Of a DNA stretch of 64,000 bases, positions 51,398 to 60,699 are shown in pieces. The position numbers and the translations under genes were made by a program. Under the pieces are notes generated by a model that saw only the letters and a list, made by a program, of their open reading frames with translations, was not told where the DNA came from and searched no databases. Origin of the DNA: Streptomyces antarcticus (lineage in GTDB: Bacteria > Actinomycetota > Actinomycetes > Streptomycetales > Streptomycetaceae); the NCBI RefSeq assembly GCF_026627255.1, contig NZ_JAPNLM010000017.1, positions 1 to 64,000 of the forward strand. Reading direction: 5' to 3'. Within the stretch, counting starts at the first letter, position 1. Every line of letters starts with the position of its first letter.

Positions 51398-53575
51398 CTA
51401 CGGCTGGTCGGCCGCCGCCCGGCGCGACACCCGGGAGCCCCGCGGCCCGCCCCGCCAGGCCGGCCGCGGCGCGGGGACCGTCCCGCCCCGCTCCCCGGGG
51501 CCGCGCAGCGCCCGCACCACCAGCGCCTCCCGGCCCAGCACCCGCCCCTCGGCCGCGCACGCCGCGTAGCGCTCGGTGCCCAGCAGCTCCCCGGCCCGCT
51601 CCCGGCACATCAGCCGCGGCGCGTTGAAGTACCCCGAGCCGAACAGCTGGAGCCCCACCCCGCCCCACATCGGCTCCGCCGCGCCCTGGAGCACGGCCGC
51701 CTCCGCCGCATCGCCCTCCGCGGCCGTCACCAGGGCCAGCAGCTCCAGCGCGAGCACCAGCCCCACCAGATCGTGGAACGCGTGGTTGATCGCCACGCAC
51801 TCCCTCAGCAGCCGCCGCGCCTCGGCCGTGCCCCCCGCGTCCAGGGCCGCGTACGCGAGGACGTACAGGGCGTACGCCTTCGTCCAGCGCTCGCCGCGCT
51901 CCTCGCAGATCTCCCGCACCTCGCCGCACAGCGTCGCCGCGCCCGCCAGGTCCCCCTGGAAGGCCAGCGCCATCGCCAGCTCCACCTGGCACATCAGTAC
52001 GCTGCTGTTCAGCTCCCCGGCCGCCCGGTACCGCTCCAGCGCCGCGCCCAGCAGCTCCCCGGCCCGCGCCATGTCGTCCGAGACCAGCGCCAGGCAGCCC
52101 AGCCGGTGCACCGCGTACGCGGCCGCCACCGCGTTGCCCGTCCGCGCCGCCGCGTCCCGGCACTCGTACAGGGCGCTCATCGAGGCCACCGCGTCCCCCT
52201 GCAGGGCCGCCACGTAGCCGAGCACCCACAGCGCCTTCAGCCGCGAGGCCTCGTACTCCACCGGCTGCTCGGCCGCCTCCAGGGACCGGTCCAGCCAGTG
52301 CCGGCCCTCGGTGAGCCGGCCGCAGCCCGCCCAGAAGAACCACAGCGTGCCGGCCAGGTACTGGCCCAGGTGCGCCTCGTCCGGCTCGTCCAGGCAGCAC
52401 TCCAGTGCGAGCCGCAGGTTCGCCAGCTCCGCCTCCACCAGCGCGGCCACCGCCTCCTGGCGGGGGCTGAACCAGTCCAGCTCACACCAGGTGGCCAGTC
52501 CCATGTACCAGTCCCGGTGCCGCCGCCGCAGCCGCCCGGCGTCGCCGAGCGACTCCAGCCAGCCCGCGCCGTACGCCCGTACGGTCTCCAGCATCCGGTA
52601 GCGCACCCCGGCCGGGGTCTCCTCCCGCACCAGCAGGGACTGGGCCAGCAGCTCCCCGACCAGGTCCAGCACCTCGTCCGCGTGCAGGTCCGGCCCCGCG
52701 CACACGTACTCGGCGGCGTCGAGGTCGAACCGCCCGGCGAACACCGAGAGCCGCGCCCACATCAGCCGCTCCGCGGCCGTGCACAGCTCGTGGCTCCAGC
52801 CGATGGCCGTGCGCAGCGCCCGGTGGCGGGGGAGTCCCCCGCGGGCCCCGCCCGTCAGCAGCGCGAAGCGGTCCTCCAGCCGGGCCAGCACCTGCTCCGG
52901 GGACAGCGTCCGCAGCCGGCCCGCCGCCAGCTCCAGGGCCAGCGGGATCCCGTCGAGCCGCGCGCACAGCTCGACCAGGGCCGGCCGGTTCGACCCGGTC
53001 ACCGCGAACGCCGGATCGGCCGCGCGGAGCCGCTCGGCCAGCAGCGCGAGGGCCTCCTCCGGCGCCGGCGGGGCCAGCGGGAAGGCCCGCTCCCCGTCCA
53101 GGTCCAGCGGGCGCCGGCCCGCCGCGAGCACCCGCAGGCCGGGACAGGCCCGCAGCAGCTCCCGTACGAGGTCGGCGGTCTCCTCCACCAGCTGCTCGAA
53201 GCCGTCCAGGACCAGCAGCAGCCGGCGCCCGGCCAGATGCCCGGTCAGCACCTCCCGCGGCAAGCGGGTGGTGTGGTCGGTCAGCCCGAGGGCCCCGGCC
53301 ACGGTGAGCTCCAGCAGCGCCGGGTCGCGTACGGAGGCCAGCTCGGCCAGCCACACGCCGTCGCGGTGGGCCTCCCGCCCCCCGCTCGCGGCCGCCCGGG
53401 CCGCCGCGAGCACCAGCCGGGACTTGCCCACCCCGCCGACGCCGGTCACGGTGACGAGCCGGGAGGACTCCAGGAGCCGCCCCAGCCCGGCGAGTTCGGC
53501 CCCCCGCCCGACGAACCGGCCCAGCTCCGAGGGAAGATTGCCCCGGGCGGTGTTGCGGAGGGGTCTGTGTCGCAT
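51398..53575 (-). CDS. AfsR/LuxR-like NB-ARC ATPase with helical repeats, lacking any HTH
   Basis: A 725-residue STAND-type ATPase. It opens with RFVGRGAELAGLGRLLE, then Walker A VGGVGKSRLVLA near 45, Walker B LLLVLDGFEQL near 130 and the GIPLALELAAGRLRTLSPEQ motif of NB-ARC regulators. The rest (about 350-660) is TPR-like helical repeat. AfsR/SARP and LuxR relatives carry a DNA-binding domain at the N- or C-terminus; none is visible here. It may signal through protein contacts. The ATG at 53575 has no Shine-Dalgarno but a promoter just upstream. Confidence 0.85.
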   Translation of the reverse strand: MRHRPLRNTARGNLPSELGRFVGRGAELAGLGRLLESSRLVTVTGVGGVGKSRLVLAAARAAASGGREAHRDGVWLAELASVRDPALLELTVAGALGLTDHTTRLPREVLTGHLAGRRLLLVLDGFEQLVEETADLVRELLRACPGLRVLAAGRRPLDLDGERAFPLAPPAPEEALALLAERLRAADPAFAVTGSNRPALVELCARLDGIPLALELAAGRLRTLSPEQVLARLEDRFALLTGGARGGLPRHRALRTAIGWSHELCTAAERLMWARLSVFAGRFDLDAAEYVCAGPDLHADEVLDLVGELLAQSLLVREETPAGVRYRMLETVRAYGAGWLESLGDAGRLRRRHRDWYMGLATWCELDWFSPRQEAVAALVEAELANLRLALECCLDEPDEAHLGQYLAGTLWFFWAGCGRLTEGRHWLDRSLEAAEQPVEYEASRLKALWVLGYVAALQGDAVASMSALYECRDAAARTGNAVAAAYAVHRLGCLALVSDDMARAGELLGAALERYRAAGELNSSVLMCQVELAMALAFQGDLAGAATLCGEVREICEERGERWTKAYALYVLAYAALDAGGTAEARRLLRECVAINHAFHDLVGLVLALELLALVTAAEGDAAEAAVLQGAAEPMWGGVGLQLFGSGYFNAPRLMCRERAGELLGTERYAACAAEGRVLGREALVVRALRGPGERGGTVPAPRPAWRGGPRGSRVSRRAAADQP

Positions 53576-53584
53576 GGGACACGG

Positions 53585-53614
53585 AGGGTACTGCTCCCGC
53601 AGCTCTGCGTACAA
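53585..53614 (-). promoter_or_regulatory. Candidate leaderless promoter of the NB-ARC ATPase gene
   Basis: On the minus strand TTGTAC (complement of 53609-53614) and TACCCT (complement of 53585-53590) are 18 bp apart, 9 bases before the ATG. Confidence 0.55.
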
Positions 53615-53735
53615 GGCGCTCGCGCCGGTGCCGGTATTCCGGTAGGGGCGGGGATCTCCGGCGCGATAGGGTCGTAGGGCCATTGACAGAAGCAGTACAG
53701 CCAGCAGTCCGAGTACAGACAGAGAGCGGTGTGAC

Positions 53736-54176
53736 GTGTCCGGTGGAGAGGTGGCCGGGATCCTCGTGGCCGTCTTCTGGGCCATCCTGGTCTCCTTCCT
53801 CGCCGTGGTACTGGTGAGGCTGGCCCAGGTGCTCAAGGCGACCGGCAAGCTCGTGGCCGAGGTGACCGAGCAGGCGGTGCCGCTCCTGGCCGACGCCTCC
53901 ACGACGGTCCGCTCCGCGCGCACCCAGCTCGACCGGGTCGACGCGATCGCGAGCGACGTCCAGGAGGTCACCTCCAACGCCTCCGCCCTGTCCTCCACCG
54001 TGGCCTCCGCCTTCGGCGGGCCGCTGGTCAAGGTCGCGGCCTTCGGCTACGGAGTGCGCAAGGCCCTGGGCAAGACGGACCCGGCACCGGCCGGAGCGCC
54101 GCCGAAGACATCCCGGCGTACCGTGATCGTCGGCCGTACGGTGCCGTCGGCCCGGCGCCGGAAGCAGAAGGGCTGA
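53736..54176 (+). CDS. DUF948 membrane-associated protein
   Basis: A 146-residue protein with one N-terminal TM helix (VAGILVAVFWAILVSFLAVVLV) then the DUF948 helical region with heptad-like spacing (TTVRSARTQLDRVDAIASDV) and a basic tail. Bacillus members are general-stress membrane proteins; function unknown. GTG start. It is the first gene of the alaS unit; the next gene starts 7 bp later. Confidence 0.88.
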   Translation: MSGGEVAGILVAVFWAILVSFLAVVLVRLAQVLKATGKLVAEVTEQAVPLLADASTTVRSARTQLDRVDAIASDVQEVTSNASALSSTVASAFGGPLVKVAAFGYGVRKALGKTDPAPAGAPPKTSRRTVIVGRTVPSARRRKQKG

Positions 54177-54183
54177 GACTCCG

Positions 54184-54537
54184 ATGTTCCGCCGAGCCTT
54201 CTGGTTCACCACCGGCGCAGCCGCCGGCGTGTGGGCCACCACCAAGGTCAACCGCCGGCTCAAGAAGCTGACGCCGGAGAGCCTCGCCGTCCAGGCCGCC
54301 GACAAGGCCGTGGAGGCGGGACACCGCCTCAAGGACTTCGCCCTCGACGTCAAGGCGGGCATGACGCAGCGCGAGGACGAGCTGAACGACGCACTGGGGC
54401 TTCACCAGGACCCGGACCGGCCCGACAACGTCACCGCCCTCCCCGGGCCGCGGCGGCTGCGGGCCATCCAGCCCGACCAGCACGACAAGACCACCGAACG
54501 ACCGAAGTTTTCGTACAACCGGAATGAGGACCACTGA
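54184..54537 (+). CDS. DUF6167 family protein
   Basis: A 117-residue protein starting MFRRAFWFTTGAAAGVWATT, a short hydrophobic N-terminus that could insert in the membrane. A helix (ESLAVQAADKAVEAGHRLKD) and a disordered polar tail follow. It matches the streptomycete DUF6167 family as I remember it. Its stop overlaps the alaS ATG (TGATG), so both are coupled. Function unknown; it may work with the DUF948 protein. Confidence 0.85.
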   Translation: MFRRAFWFTTGAAAGVWATTKVNRRLKKLTPESLAVQAADKAVEAGHRLKDFALDVKAGMTQREDELNDALGLHQDPDRPDNVTALPGPRRLRAIQPDQHDKTTERPKFSYNRNEDH

Positions 54538-57221
54538 TGGAGTCGGCTGAAATCCGCCGCCGCTGGCTGAGCTTCTTCGAGGAGCGCGGTCACGCCGTTG
54601 TCCCTTCGGCGTCGCTCATCGCGGACGACCCGACTCTGCTGCTGGTGCCCGCGGGCATGGTCCCCTTCAAGCCGTACTTCCTGGGTGAGGTCAAGCCGCC
54701 CGCGCCCCGGCTCACCAGCGTGCAGAAGTGCGTGCGCACGCCGGACATCGAAGAGGTCGGCAAGACCACCCGCCACGGCACGTTCTTCCAGATGTGCGGC
54801 AACTTCTCCTTCGGGGACTACTTCAAGGAAGGCGCCATCCAGTACGCCTGGGAGCTGCTCACCAGCTCCGTGGCGGACGGAGGCTACGGCCTGGAGCCCG
54901 AGAAGCTCTGGATCACCGTCTACCTCGACGACGACGAGGCCGAGCAGATCTGGCGCGAGAAGATCGGCGTCCCCGCCGAGCGCATCCAGCGCCTGGGCAA
55001 GAAGGACAACTTCTGGTCCATGGGCGTCCCCGGCCCCTGCGGCCCGTGCTCGGAGATCAACTACGACCGCGGCCCCGAGTTCGGCGTCGAGGGCGGCCCG
55101 GCCGTCAACGACGAGCGCTACGTGGAGATCTGGAACCTGGTCTTCATGCAGTACGAGCGCGGCGCCGGCGACGGGAAGGACGACTTCCCGATCCTCGGCG
55201 ACCTGCCGTCGCAGAACATCGACACCGGCCTCGGCCTCGAGCGCCTCGCGATGATCCTGCAGGGCGTACAGAACATGTACGAGACCGACACCCTGCGCGT
55301 GGTCATGGACAAGGCCACCGAGCTGACCGGCGTGCGGTACGGCGCCGCGCAGGGCACGGACGTCTCGCTGCGCGTGGTCGCCGACCACATCCGCACCTCC
55401 GCCATGCTCATCGGGGACGGGGTCACCCCCGGCAACGAGGGCCGCGGCTACGTGCTGCGCCGCATCATGCGCCGCGCCATCCGCAACATGCGCCTCATGG
55501 GTGCCACCGGCCCGGTCGTCCAGGACCTCATCGGCGTCGTCGTCGACACGATGGGCCTGCAGTACCCGGAGCTCGTCACCGACCGCAAGCGCATCGAGAC
55601 CGTCGCGCTCGCCGAGGAGGCCGCCTTCCTCAAGGCCGTCAAGGGCGGCACGAACATCCTCGACACGGCCGTGAGCGAGACCAAGGCCGCCGGCGGCTCG
55701 GTCCTCTCGGGCGACAAGGCGTTCCTGCTCCACGACACCTGGGGCTTCCCGATCGACCTGACCCTGGAGATGGCCGCCGAGCAGGGCCTCTCCGTGGACG
55801 AGCCCGGCTTCCGCCGCCTCATGCAGGAGCAGCGCGACCGGGCCAAGGCCGATGCCAAGGCCAAGAAGACCGGGCACGCGGACATGTCCGCCTACCGGCA
55901 GATCGCCGACGGCTCCGGCGCCACCGAGTTCACCGGCTACGCCACCACCCAGGGCGAGTCCACCATCGTCGGCCTCCTGGTCAACGGCGTCTCCTCGCCC
56001 GCCGCCTCCGAGGGCGACGACGTCGAGGTCGTCCTCGACCGCACCCCCTTCTACGCCGAGGGCGGCGGCCAGCTCGCCGACCAGGGCCGCATCAAGCTCG
56101 ACTCCGGCGCCGTCATCGTCGTCCGCGACGTCCAGCAGCCGGTCCCGGGCGTCTCCGTCCACAAGGGCTCCGTCCAGGTCGGCGAGGTGACGGTGGGCGC
56201 CTCCGCGTACGCCGCCATCGACATCAACCGCCGCCGGGCCATCGCCCGCGCCCACTCGGCCACCCACCTGACGCACCAGGCGCTGCGCGACGCGCTCGGC
56301 CCGACGGCCGCCCAGGCCGGCTCCGAGAACTCGCCGGGCCGCTTCCGCTTCGACTTCGGCTCCCCGAACGCCGTGCCCGGCTCGGTGCTGACCGACGTCG
56401 AGCAGAAGATCAACGACGTGCTCTCCCGCGAGCTCGACGTGACCGCCGAGATCATGAGCATCGACGAGGCGAAGAAGCAGGGCGCCATCGCCGAGTTCGG
56501 CGAGAAGTACGGCGAGCGCGTGCGCGTCGTGACCATCGGCGACTTCTCCAAGGAGCTGTGCGGCGGCACCCACGTCGGCAACACCGCCCAGCTCGGACTG
56601 GTGAAGCTGCTCGGCGAGTCCTCCATCGGCTCCGGCGTGCGCCGCGTCGAGGCCCTCGTCGGCGTGGACGCGTACAACTTCCTCGCCAAGGAGCACACGG
56701 TCGTCGCCCAGCTCCAGGAGCTGGTCAAGGGCCGTCCGGAGGAGCTGCCGGAGAAGATCGCCTCCATGCTCGGCAAGCTGAAGGACGCCGAGAAGGAGAT
56801 CGAGAAGTTCCGCGCGGAGAAGGTCCTCCAGGCCGCCGCCGGCCTCGCCGCCGGCGCCCAGGACGTACGCGGCGTGGCCCTGGTCACCGGCCGGGTGCCG
56901 GACGGCACCGGCGCCGACGACCTGCGCAAGCTGGTCCTCGACGTCCGCGGCCGGATCGGTCAAATGTCGGGGCAGGGCGACCGCCCGGTCGTCGTGGCCC
57001 TGTTCACCGTGGCGAACGACCGCCCGCTGACCGTCATCGCCACCAACGAGTCCGCCCGCGGGCGCGGCCTGAAGGCAGGCGACCTGGTCCGCGCCGCCGC
57101 CAAGACCCTCGGCGGCGGAGGCGGCGGCAAGCCGGACGTCGCCCAGGGCGGCGGCCAGGACCCGGCGGCCATCGGCGACGCCATCGCCGCCATCGAGCGC
57201 CTCGTGGGCGAGACCGCCTGA
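54537..57221 (+). CDS. alaS: Alanyl-tRNA synthetase
   Basis: An 894-residue class II synthetase. It has the N-terminal aminoacylation core (RRRWLSFFEERGHAVVPSAS; MCGNFSFGDYFKEGAI), the editing domain with HSATH near 573 and CGGTH near 678 as the zinc ligands, and a C-terminal oligomerisation domain. It charges tRNA-Ala and clears Ser/Gly mischarging. ATG at 54537 overlaps the DUF6167 stop; its own stop overlaps ruvX. Confidence 0.98.
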   Translation: MESAEIRRRWLSFFEERGHAVVPSASLIADDPTLLLVPAGMVPFKPYFLGEVKPPAPRLTSVQKCVRTPDIEEVGKTTRHGTFFQMCGNFSFGDYFKEGAIQYAWELLTSSVADGGYGLEPEKLWITVYLDDDEAEQIWREKIGVPAERIQRLGKKDNFWSMGVPGPCGPCSEINYDRGPEFGVEGGPAVNDERYVEIWNLVFMQYERGAGDGKDDFPILGDLPSQNIDTGLGLERLAMILQGVQNMYETDTLRVVMDKATELTGVRYGAAQGTDVSLRVVADHIRTSAMLIGDGVTPGNEGRGYVLRRIMRRAIRNMRLMGATGPVVQDLIGVVVDTMGLQYPELVTDRKRIETVALAEEAAFLKAVKGGTNILDTAVSETKAAGGSVLSGDKAFLLHDTWGFPIDLTLEMAAEQGLSVDEPGFRRLMQEQRDRAKADAKAKKTGHADMSAYRQIADGSGATEFTGYATTQGESTIVGLLVNGVSSPAASEGDDVEVVLDRTPFYAEGGGQLADQGRIKLDSGAVIVVRDVQQPVPGVSVHKGSVQVGEVTVGASAYAAIDINRRRAIARAHSATHLTHQALRDALGPTAAQAGSENSPGRFRFDFGSPNAVPGSVLTDVEQKINDVLSRELDVTAEIMSIDEAKKQGAIAEFGEKYGERVRVVTIGDFSKELCGGTHVGNTAQLGLVKLLGESSIGSGVRRVEALVGVDAYNFLAKEHTVVAQLQELVKGRPEELPEKIASMLGKLKDAEKEIEKFRAEKVLQAAAGLAAGAQDVRGVALVTGRVPDGTGADDLRKLVLDVRGRIGQMSGQGDRPVVVALFTVANDRPLTVIATNESARGRGLKAGDLVRAAAKTLGGGGGGKPDVAQGGGQDPAAIGDAIAAIERLVGETA

Positions 57222-57691
57222 TGACGCTGCGCCGCGGCCGCCGGCTCGCCGTCGACGTCGGGGACGCCCGGATCGGGGTCGCCTCGTGCGACCCCGACGG
57301 GGTGCTCGCCACACCGGTGGAAACCGTGCCGGGCCGGGACATCCCCTTCGCCCACCGGCGGCTGCGGCAGCTCGTCGCGGAGTACGACCCCCTCGAAGTC
57401 GTGGTCGGCCTGCCCCGCTCGCTCAGCGGGCGGGAGGGGCCGGCCGCGGCCAAGGTGCGCGTCTTCGCGAACGAACTGGCCAGGGGCATCAAGCCGGTGA
57501 CGGTGCGTCTGGTGGACGAGCGGATGACCACGGTCACCGCCGCCCAGGGCCTGCGGGCCTCGGGGAGGAACGCGAAGAAGGGGCGTGCGGTCATCGATCA
57601 GGCGGCCGCGGTGGTGATCCTACAGAACGCTCTGGAGACCGAACGGGTATCAGGTAATCCGCCTGGCGAGTGCGTCGAAGTGGTTGTCTGA
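57221..57691 (+). CDS. ruvX: RuvX/YqgF-family Holliday-junction resolvase-like protein
   Basis: A 156-residue RNase H-fold protein. Conserved parts are LAVDVGDARIGVA near the start (first catalytic Asp), VVVGLPRSLSG in the centre and VRLVDERMTT followed by VIDQAAAVVILQ with the last acids. YqgF proteins take part in 16S rRNA 5' processing in E. coli, and related enzymes resolve Holliday junctions. The ATG overlaps the alaS stop, the usual alaS-ruvX-mltG order. Confidence 0.95.
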   Translation: MTLRRGRRLAVDVGDARIGVASCDPDGVLATPVETVPGRDIPFAHRRLRQLVAEYDPLEVVVGLPRSLSGREGPAAAKVRVFANELARGIKPVTVRLVDERMTTVTAAQGLRASGRNAKKGRAVIDQAAAVVILQNALETERVSGNPPGECVEVVV

Positions 57692-57820
57692 TCGCGATAC
57701 GGTAACGTTCCGCGCGATGAGACGGCATTCGAACAAGCCGTCGCCTACCACCAAAGAGGCGGAACCGGGTGTCGCGGAGTACCGAATCCGCGGCCTTCGT
57801 CTCGCGGCTCTAGGGGACCG

Positions 57821-59677
57821 ATGACTGAGTATGGACGGGGCCGCGGCTCCGAACCGTGGCACCCCGAGGACCCCCTGTACGGGGACCAGGGGTGGACCGC
57901 GCACCAGACCCAGCAGGGCCAGCAGGGCCAGGCGCCCTACGGCGGCGCCCCGCAGCAGACGTACCCACAGGAGCCGCAGTACCAGGAGCAGCAGCAGTAC
58001 CCGGACCCGGACTACCGCGACCCGCAGTACCAGCGGCAGTACCCGCAGTACCAGGAGCAGCAGTACCCGGAGCAGCGGTACCAGGACCCGCAGTACCAGC
58101 AGGACCACGGGCAGCAGCAGTACGCGGCCGAACCCCCGTTCGGGGAGGCCCAGCAGTACGCGCAGGCCCAGCAGCACCAGCAGGCCCAGCAGCACCAGCA
58201 GGGGTACGCCCCGCAGCAGTCGCACCCCCAGGCCCAGGCCCAGGCCCAGCCCCAGCAGCCGTCGGTGTACGACTCGCAGGGCTGGGACACCGGCCAGGGC
58301 CAGTACGTCGCCGCCGCCGCGCAGACCGACGCGTACGCCGGGACGGACCCGTACGCCCAGCAGCCCGTCGCCGGCTACCCCGGCGAGACCCCGGACCTGT
58401 ACACGACGCCCGAGGCCTTCCCGCCGCCGCAGCCCCCGGGCCGCCGGCACCTGGAGCCGGAGCCGGTCGAGGGCCAGGACGCCGACGGGGCGGCCGAGGA
58501 GCCCGACGGCTTCTTCGCCGGGGGCGGCGACGACGGCGACGAGCCCGGCGACGGACGCCGGGGCGGCCGTTCGAAGGGCGGCAAGCCCAAGCGGCGCAGT
58601 GGCGCGGCCTGCCTGATCGCCGCCGTGGTGATCATCGGCGTGGTCGGGGGCGGCGGCTACTACGGCTACACCTACATCAAGGAGCGCTTCGGCGCGGCCG
58701 AGGACTTCGCGGGCGAAGGCTCCGGCGAGACGGTCGAGGTGACGATCCCCCAGGGTGCGGGCCTCGGCCAGATGGGCCGGATCCTCAAGGGCGCCGGCGT
58801 GGTCGCCAGTGCCCAGGCCTTCGTGGACGCGGCCAAGGCCAACCCCGACGGCGGCAAGATCCAGCCCGGCGTCTACCCCCTGAAGAAGGGGATGTCGGCG
58901 GCGTCGGCCGTCGAGTTCATGACGGACCCGTCCAAGCTGAACGTCCTCACGGTCGCCGAGGGCTGGCGCAACGCCAAGGTCTACGACGCGATCGACAAGA
59001 AGCTGAAGAAGCCCGAGGGCACCACCCGCGACATCGCCCAGCGCGAGGTCAAGAACCTCGGCCTGCCGGCGTGGGCGAACAACAACCCGAAGATCATGGA
59101 CCCGCTCGAAGGCTTCCTGTACCCGGCGCGCTACGACCTCAGCCAGGACAGCACGCCCGAGTCCCTGCTCAAGCAGATGGTCAAGAACGCCACCGACAAG
59201 TACATCGAGCTGGGCATCGAGGGCAAGGCCAAGGAACTCGGCCTGGAGAACCCGCTCCAGGTGGTCACGGTCGCGAGCCTCGTCAACGCCGAGGGCAAGA
59301 ACCACGACGACTTCCGGAAGATGGCCGAGGTGGTCTACAACCGCCTCGAGAAGACGAACGACGTCACCAACCAGAAGCTCGAGTTCGACTCGACGTACAA
59401 CTACATCAAGGGCACGAGCGAGATCAACTTCTCGCTCAAGGAGGCCAGGGCCTTCGACCACCCCTACAACACGCACTTCGTCAAGGGACTGCCGCTCGGC
59501 CCGATCGGCAACCCCGGCGCGGACGCGTTGAACGCCACGCTCAACCCCGACGAGGGCGGCTGGATGTTCTTCGTATCGGTCGACGGCGACAAGACGACCT
59601 TCACCAAGACCTACGAGGAGCACCAGAGGCTGGCCGCGGAGTTCCTCGAGCGGCAGAAGCAGAAGAACGGCGGGTAG
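57821..59677 (+). CDS. mltG: Endolytic murein transglycosylase MltG with long Gln/Tyr-rich N-terminus
   Basis: A 618-residue type II membrane protein. Residues 1-255 are cytoplasmic and disordered, dominated by Gln, Tyr and Pro (repeated QQYP/PQYQ units, about 20-150). One TM helix follows (CLIAAVVIIGVVGGGGYYGY, about 265-284), then the LysM-like subdomain and the YceG catalytic domain. The likely catalytic Glu is in VASLVNAEGKN, with the family end LPLGPIGNPGADALNATLNP. It cuts nascent glycan strands and sets their length. ATG at 57821 behind AGGGGA. Confidence 0.95.
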   Translation: MTEYGRGRGSEPWHPEDPLYGDQGWTAHQTQQGQQGQAPYGGAPQQTYPQEPQYQEQQQYPDPDYRDPQYQRQYPQYQEQQYPEQRYQDPQYQQDHGQQQYAAEPPFGEAQQYAQAQQHQQAQQHQQGYAPQQSHPQAQAQAQPQQPSVYDSQGWDTGQGQYVAAAAQTDAYAGTDPYAQQPVAGYPGETPDLYTTPEAFPPPQPPGRRHLEPEPVEGQDADGAAEEPDGFFAGGGDDGDEPGDGRRGGRSKGGKPKRRSGAACLIAAVVIIGVVGGGGYYGYTYIKERFGAAEDFAGEGSGETVEVTIPQGAGLGQMGRILKGAGVVASAQAFVDAAKANPDGGKIQPGVYPLKKGMSAASAVEFMTDPSKLNVLTVAEGWRNAKVYDAIDKKLKKPEGTTRDIAQREVKNLGLPAWANNNPKIMDPLEGFLYPARYDLSQDSTPESLLKQMVKNATDKYIELGIEGKAKELGLENPLQVVTVASLVNAEGKNHDDFRKMAEVVYNRLEKTNDVTNQKLEFDSTYNYIKGTSEINFSLKEARAFDHPYNTHFVKGLPLGPIGNPGADALNATLNPDEGGWMFFVSVDGDKTTFTKTYEEHQRLAAEFLERQKQKNGG

Positions 59678-59683
59678 CAGGAC

Positions 59684-60511
59684 ATGTCACGGATACGGGC
59701 AGCGGTGCTCGGTTCCCCCATCGAGCACTCCCTCTCACCGGTGCTGCACCGTGCCGCCTACCGGGAACTCGGCCTCGCCGACCGTACCTACGACCGCTTC
59801 GAGGTCGACGAGGCCGCGCTCCCCGGGTTCGTGGCCGGCCTCGGCCCGGAGTGGGCGGGGCTGTCGCTGACGATGCCGCTGAAGCGGGCGGTCATCCCGC
59901 TCCTCGACGGCATCAGCGACACCGCCGCATCGGTCGAGGCGGTCAACACGGTCGTCCTCACCGAGGACGGCCGGCGCCTCGGCGACAACACCGACATCCC
60001 CGGCATCGTCGCCGCGCTCCACGAGCGCGGCATCGACGAGGTGCCGTCCGCCGCCGTTCTCGGCGCGGGCGCCACCGCCTCCTCCGCGCTCGCCGCCCTC
60101 GGGCGGATCTGCACCGGAGAGGTCACGGCGTACGTCCGCTCGCGGGCCCGCGCCGACGAGATGCGGCAGTGGGGCGAGCGGCTCGGCGTCCCCGTCCGCA
60201 CGGCCGACTGGGCTGACGCCGCCGAGGCGCTGGCCGCGCCCCTGGTGATCGCCACCACCCCGGCCGGGGCCACCGACGCGCTGGCCGCCGCCGTGCCGGC
60301 CGCCCCGGGCACCCTTTTCGACGTGCTCTACGACCCCTGGCCCACCGTGCTGGCCGCCGCCTGGACCGGGCGCGGCGGCACCCTGCTGGGCGGCCTGGAC
60401 CTCCTGGTCCACCAGGCGGTCCTCCAGGTCGAGCAGATGACGGGGCACGCGCCGGCGCCGCTGGCGGCCATGCGGGCCGCCGGCGAGGCCGCGCTCGTGG
60501 CCCGCCACTGA
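59684..60511 (+). CDS. aroE: Shikimate dehydrogenase
   Basis: A 275-residue enzyme reducing 3-dehydroshikimate with NADPH. Substrate site: SPIEHSLSPVLHRAAY, the catalytic Lys in TMPLKRAV near 65, and DNTDIPGI near 105. The nucleotide loop is VLGAGATASSALAAL near 125, and the end has GLDLLVHQAVLQVE, typical of AroE. It starts 6 bp after mltG. The aroC gene follows after 188 bp. Confidence 0.95.
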   Translation: MSRIRAAVLGSPIEHSLSPVLHRAAYRELGLADRTYDRFEVDEAALPGFVAGLGPEWAGLSLTMPLKRAVIPLLDGISDTAASVEAVNTVVLTEDGRRLGDNTDIPGIVAALHERGIDEVPSAAVLGAGATASSALAALGRICTGEVTAYVRSRARADEMRQWGERLGVPVRTADWADAAEALAAPLVIATTPAGATDALAAAVPAAPGTLFDVLYDPWPTVLAAAWTGRGGTLLGGLDLLVHQAVLQVEQMTGHAPAPLAAMRAAGEAALVARH

Positions 60512-60699
60512 CGCCGTCCCGCGCCGCGCCGTGGCCCCCGGCGCGGGCGGATCTTCGTCCGCCGGCCGGTGTACGGCCGTCCGACAGCTGGACCGAGGGC
60601 CGGGGACCCGCCGGGACATGGGAGGATCGGGTACGGCGGGTCCGGGCCGCGCACCCGTTCGCGCCGTCGCTGTACCAGGCGCGAGCATGAGGAGCATCG

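Noticed and set aside
53683..53688. TTGACA as a -35 box for the DUF948 gene
   Set aside because: No -10 element lies 16-19 bp downstream; the nearest TAnnnA-like sequence is 25 bp away.
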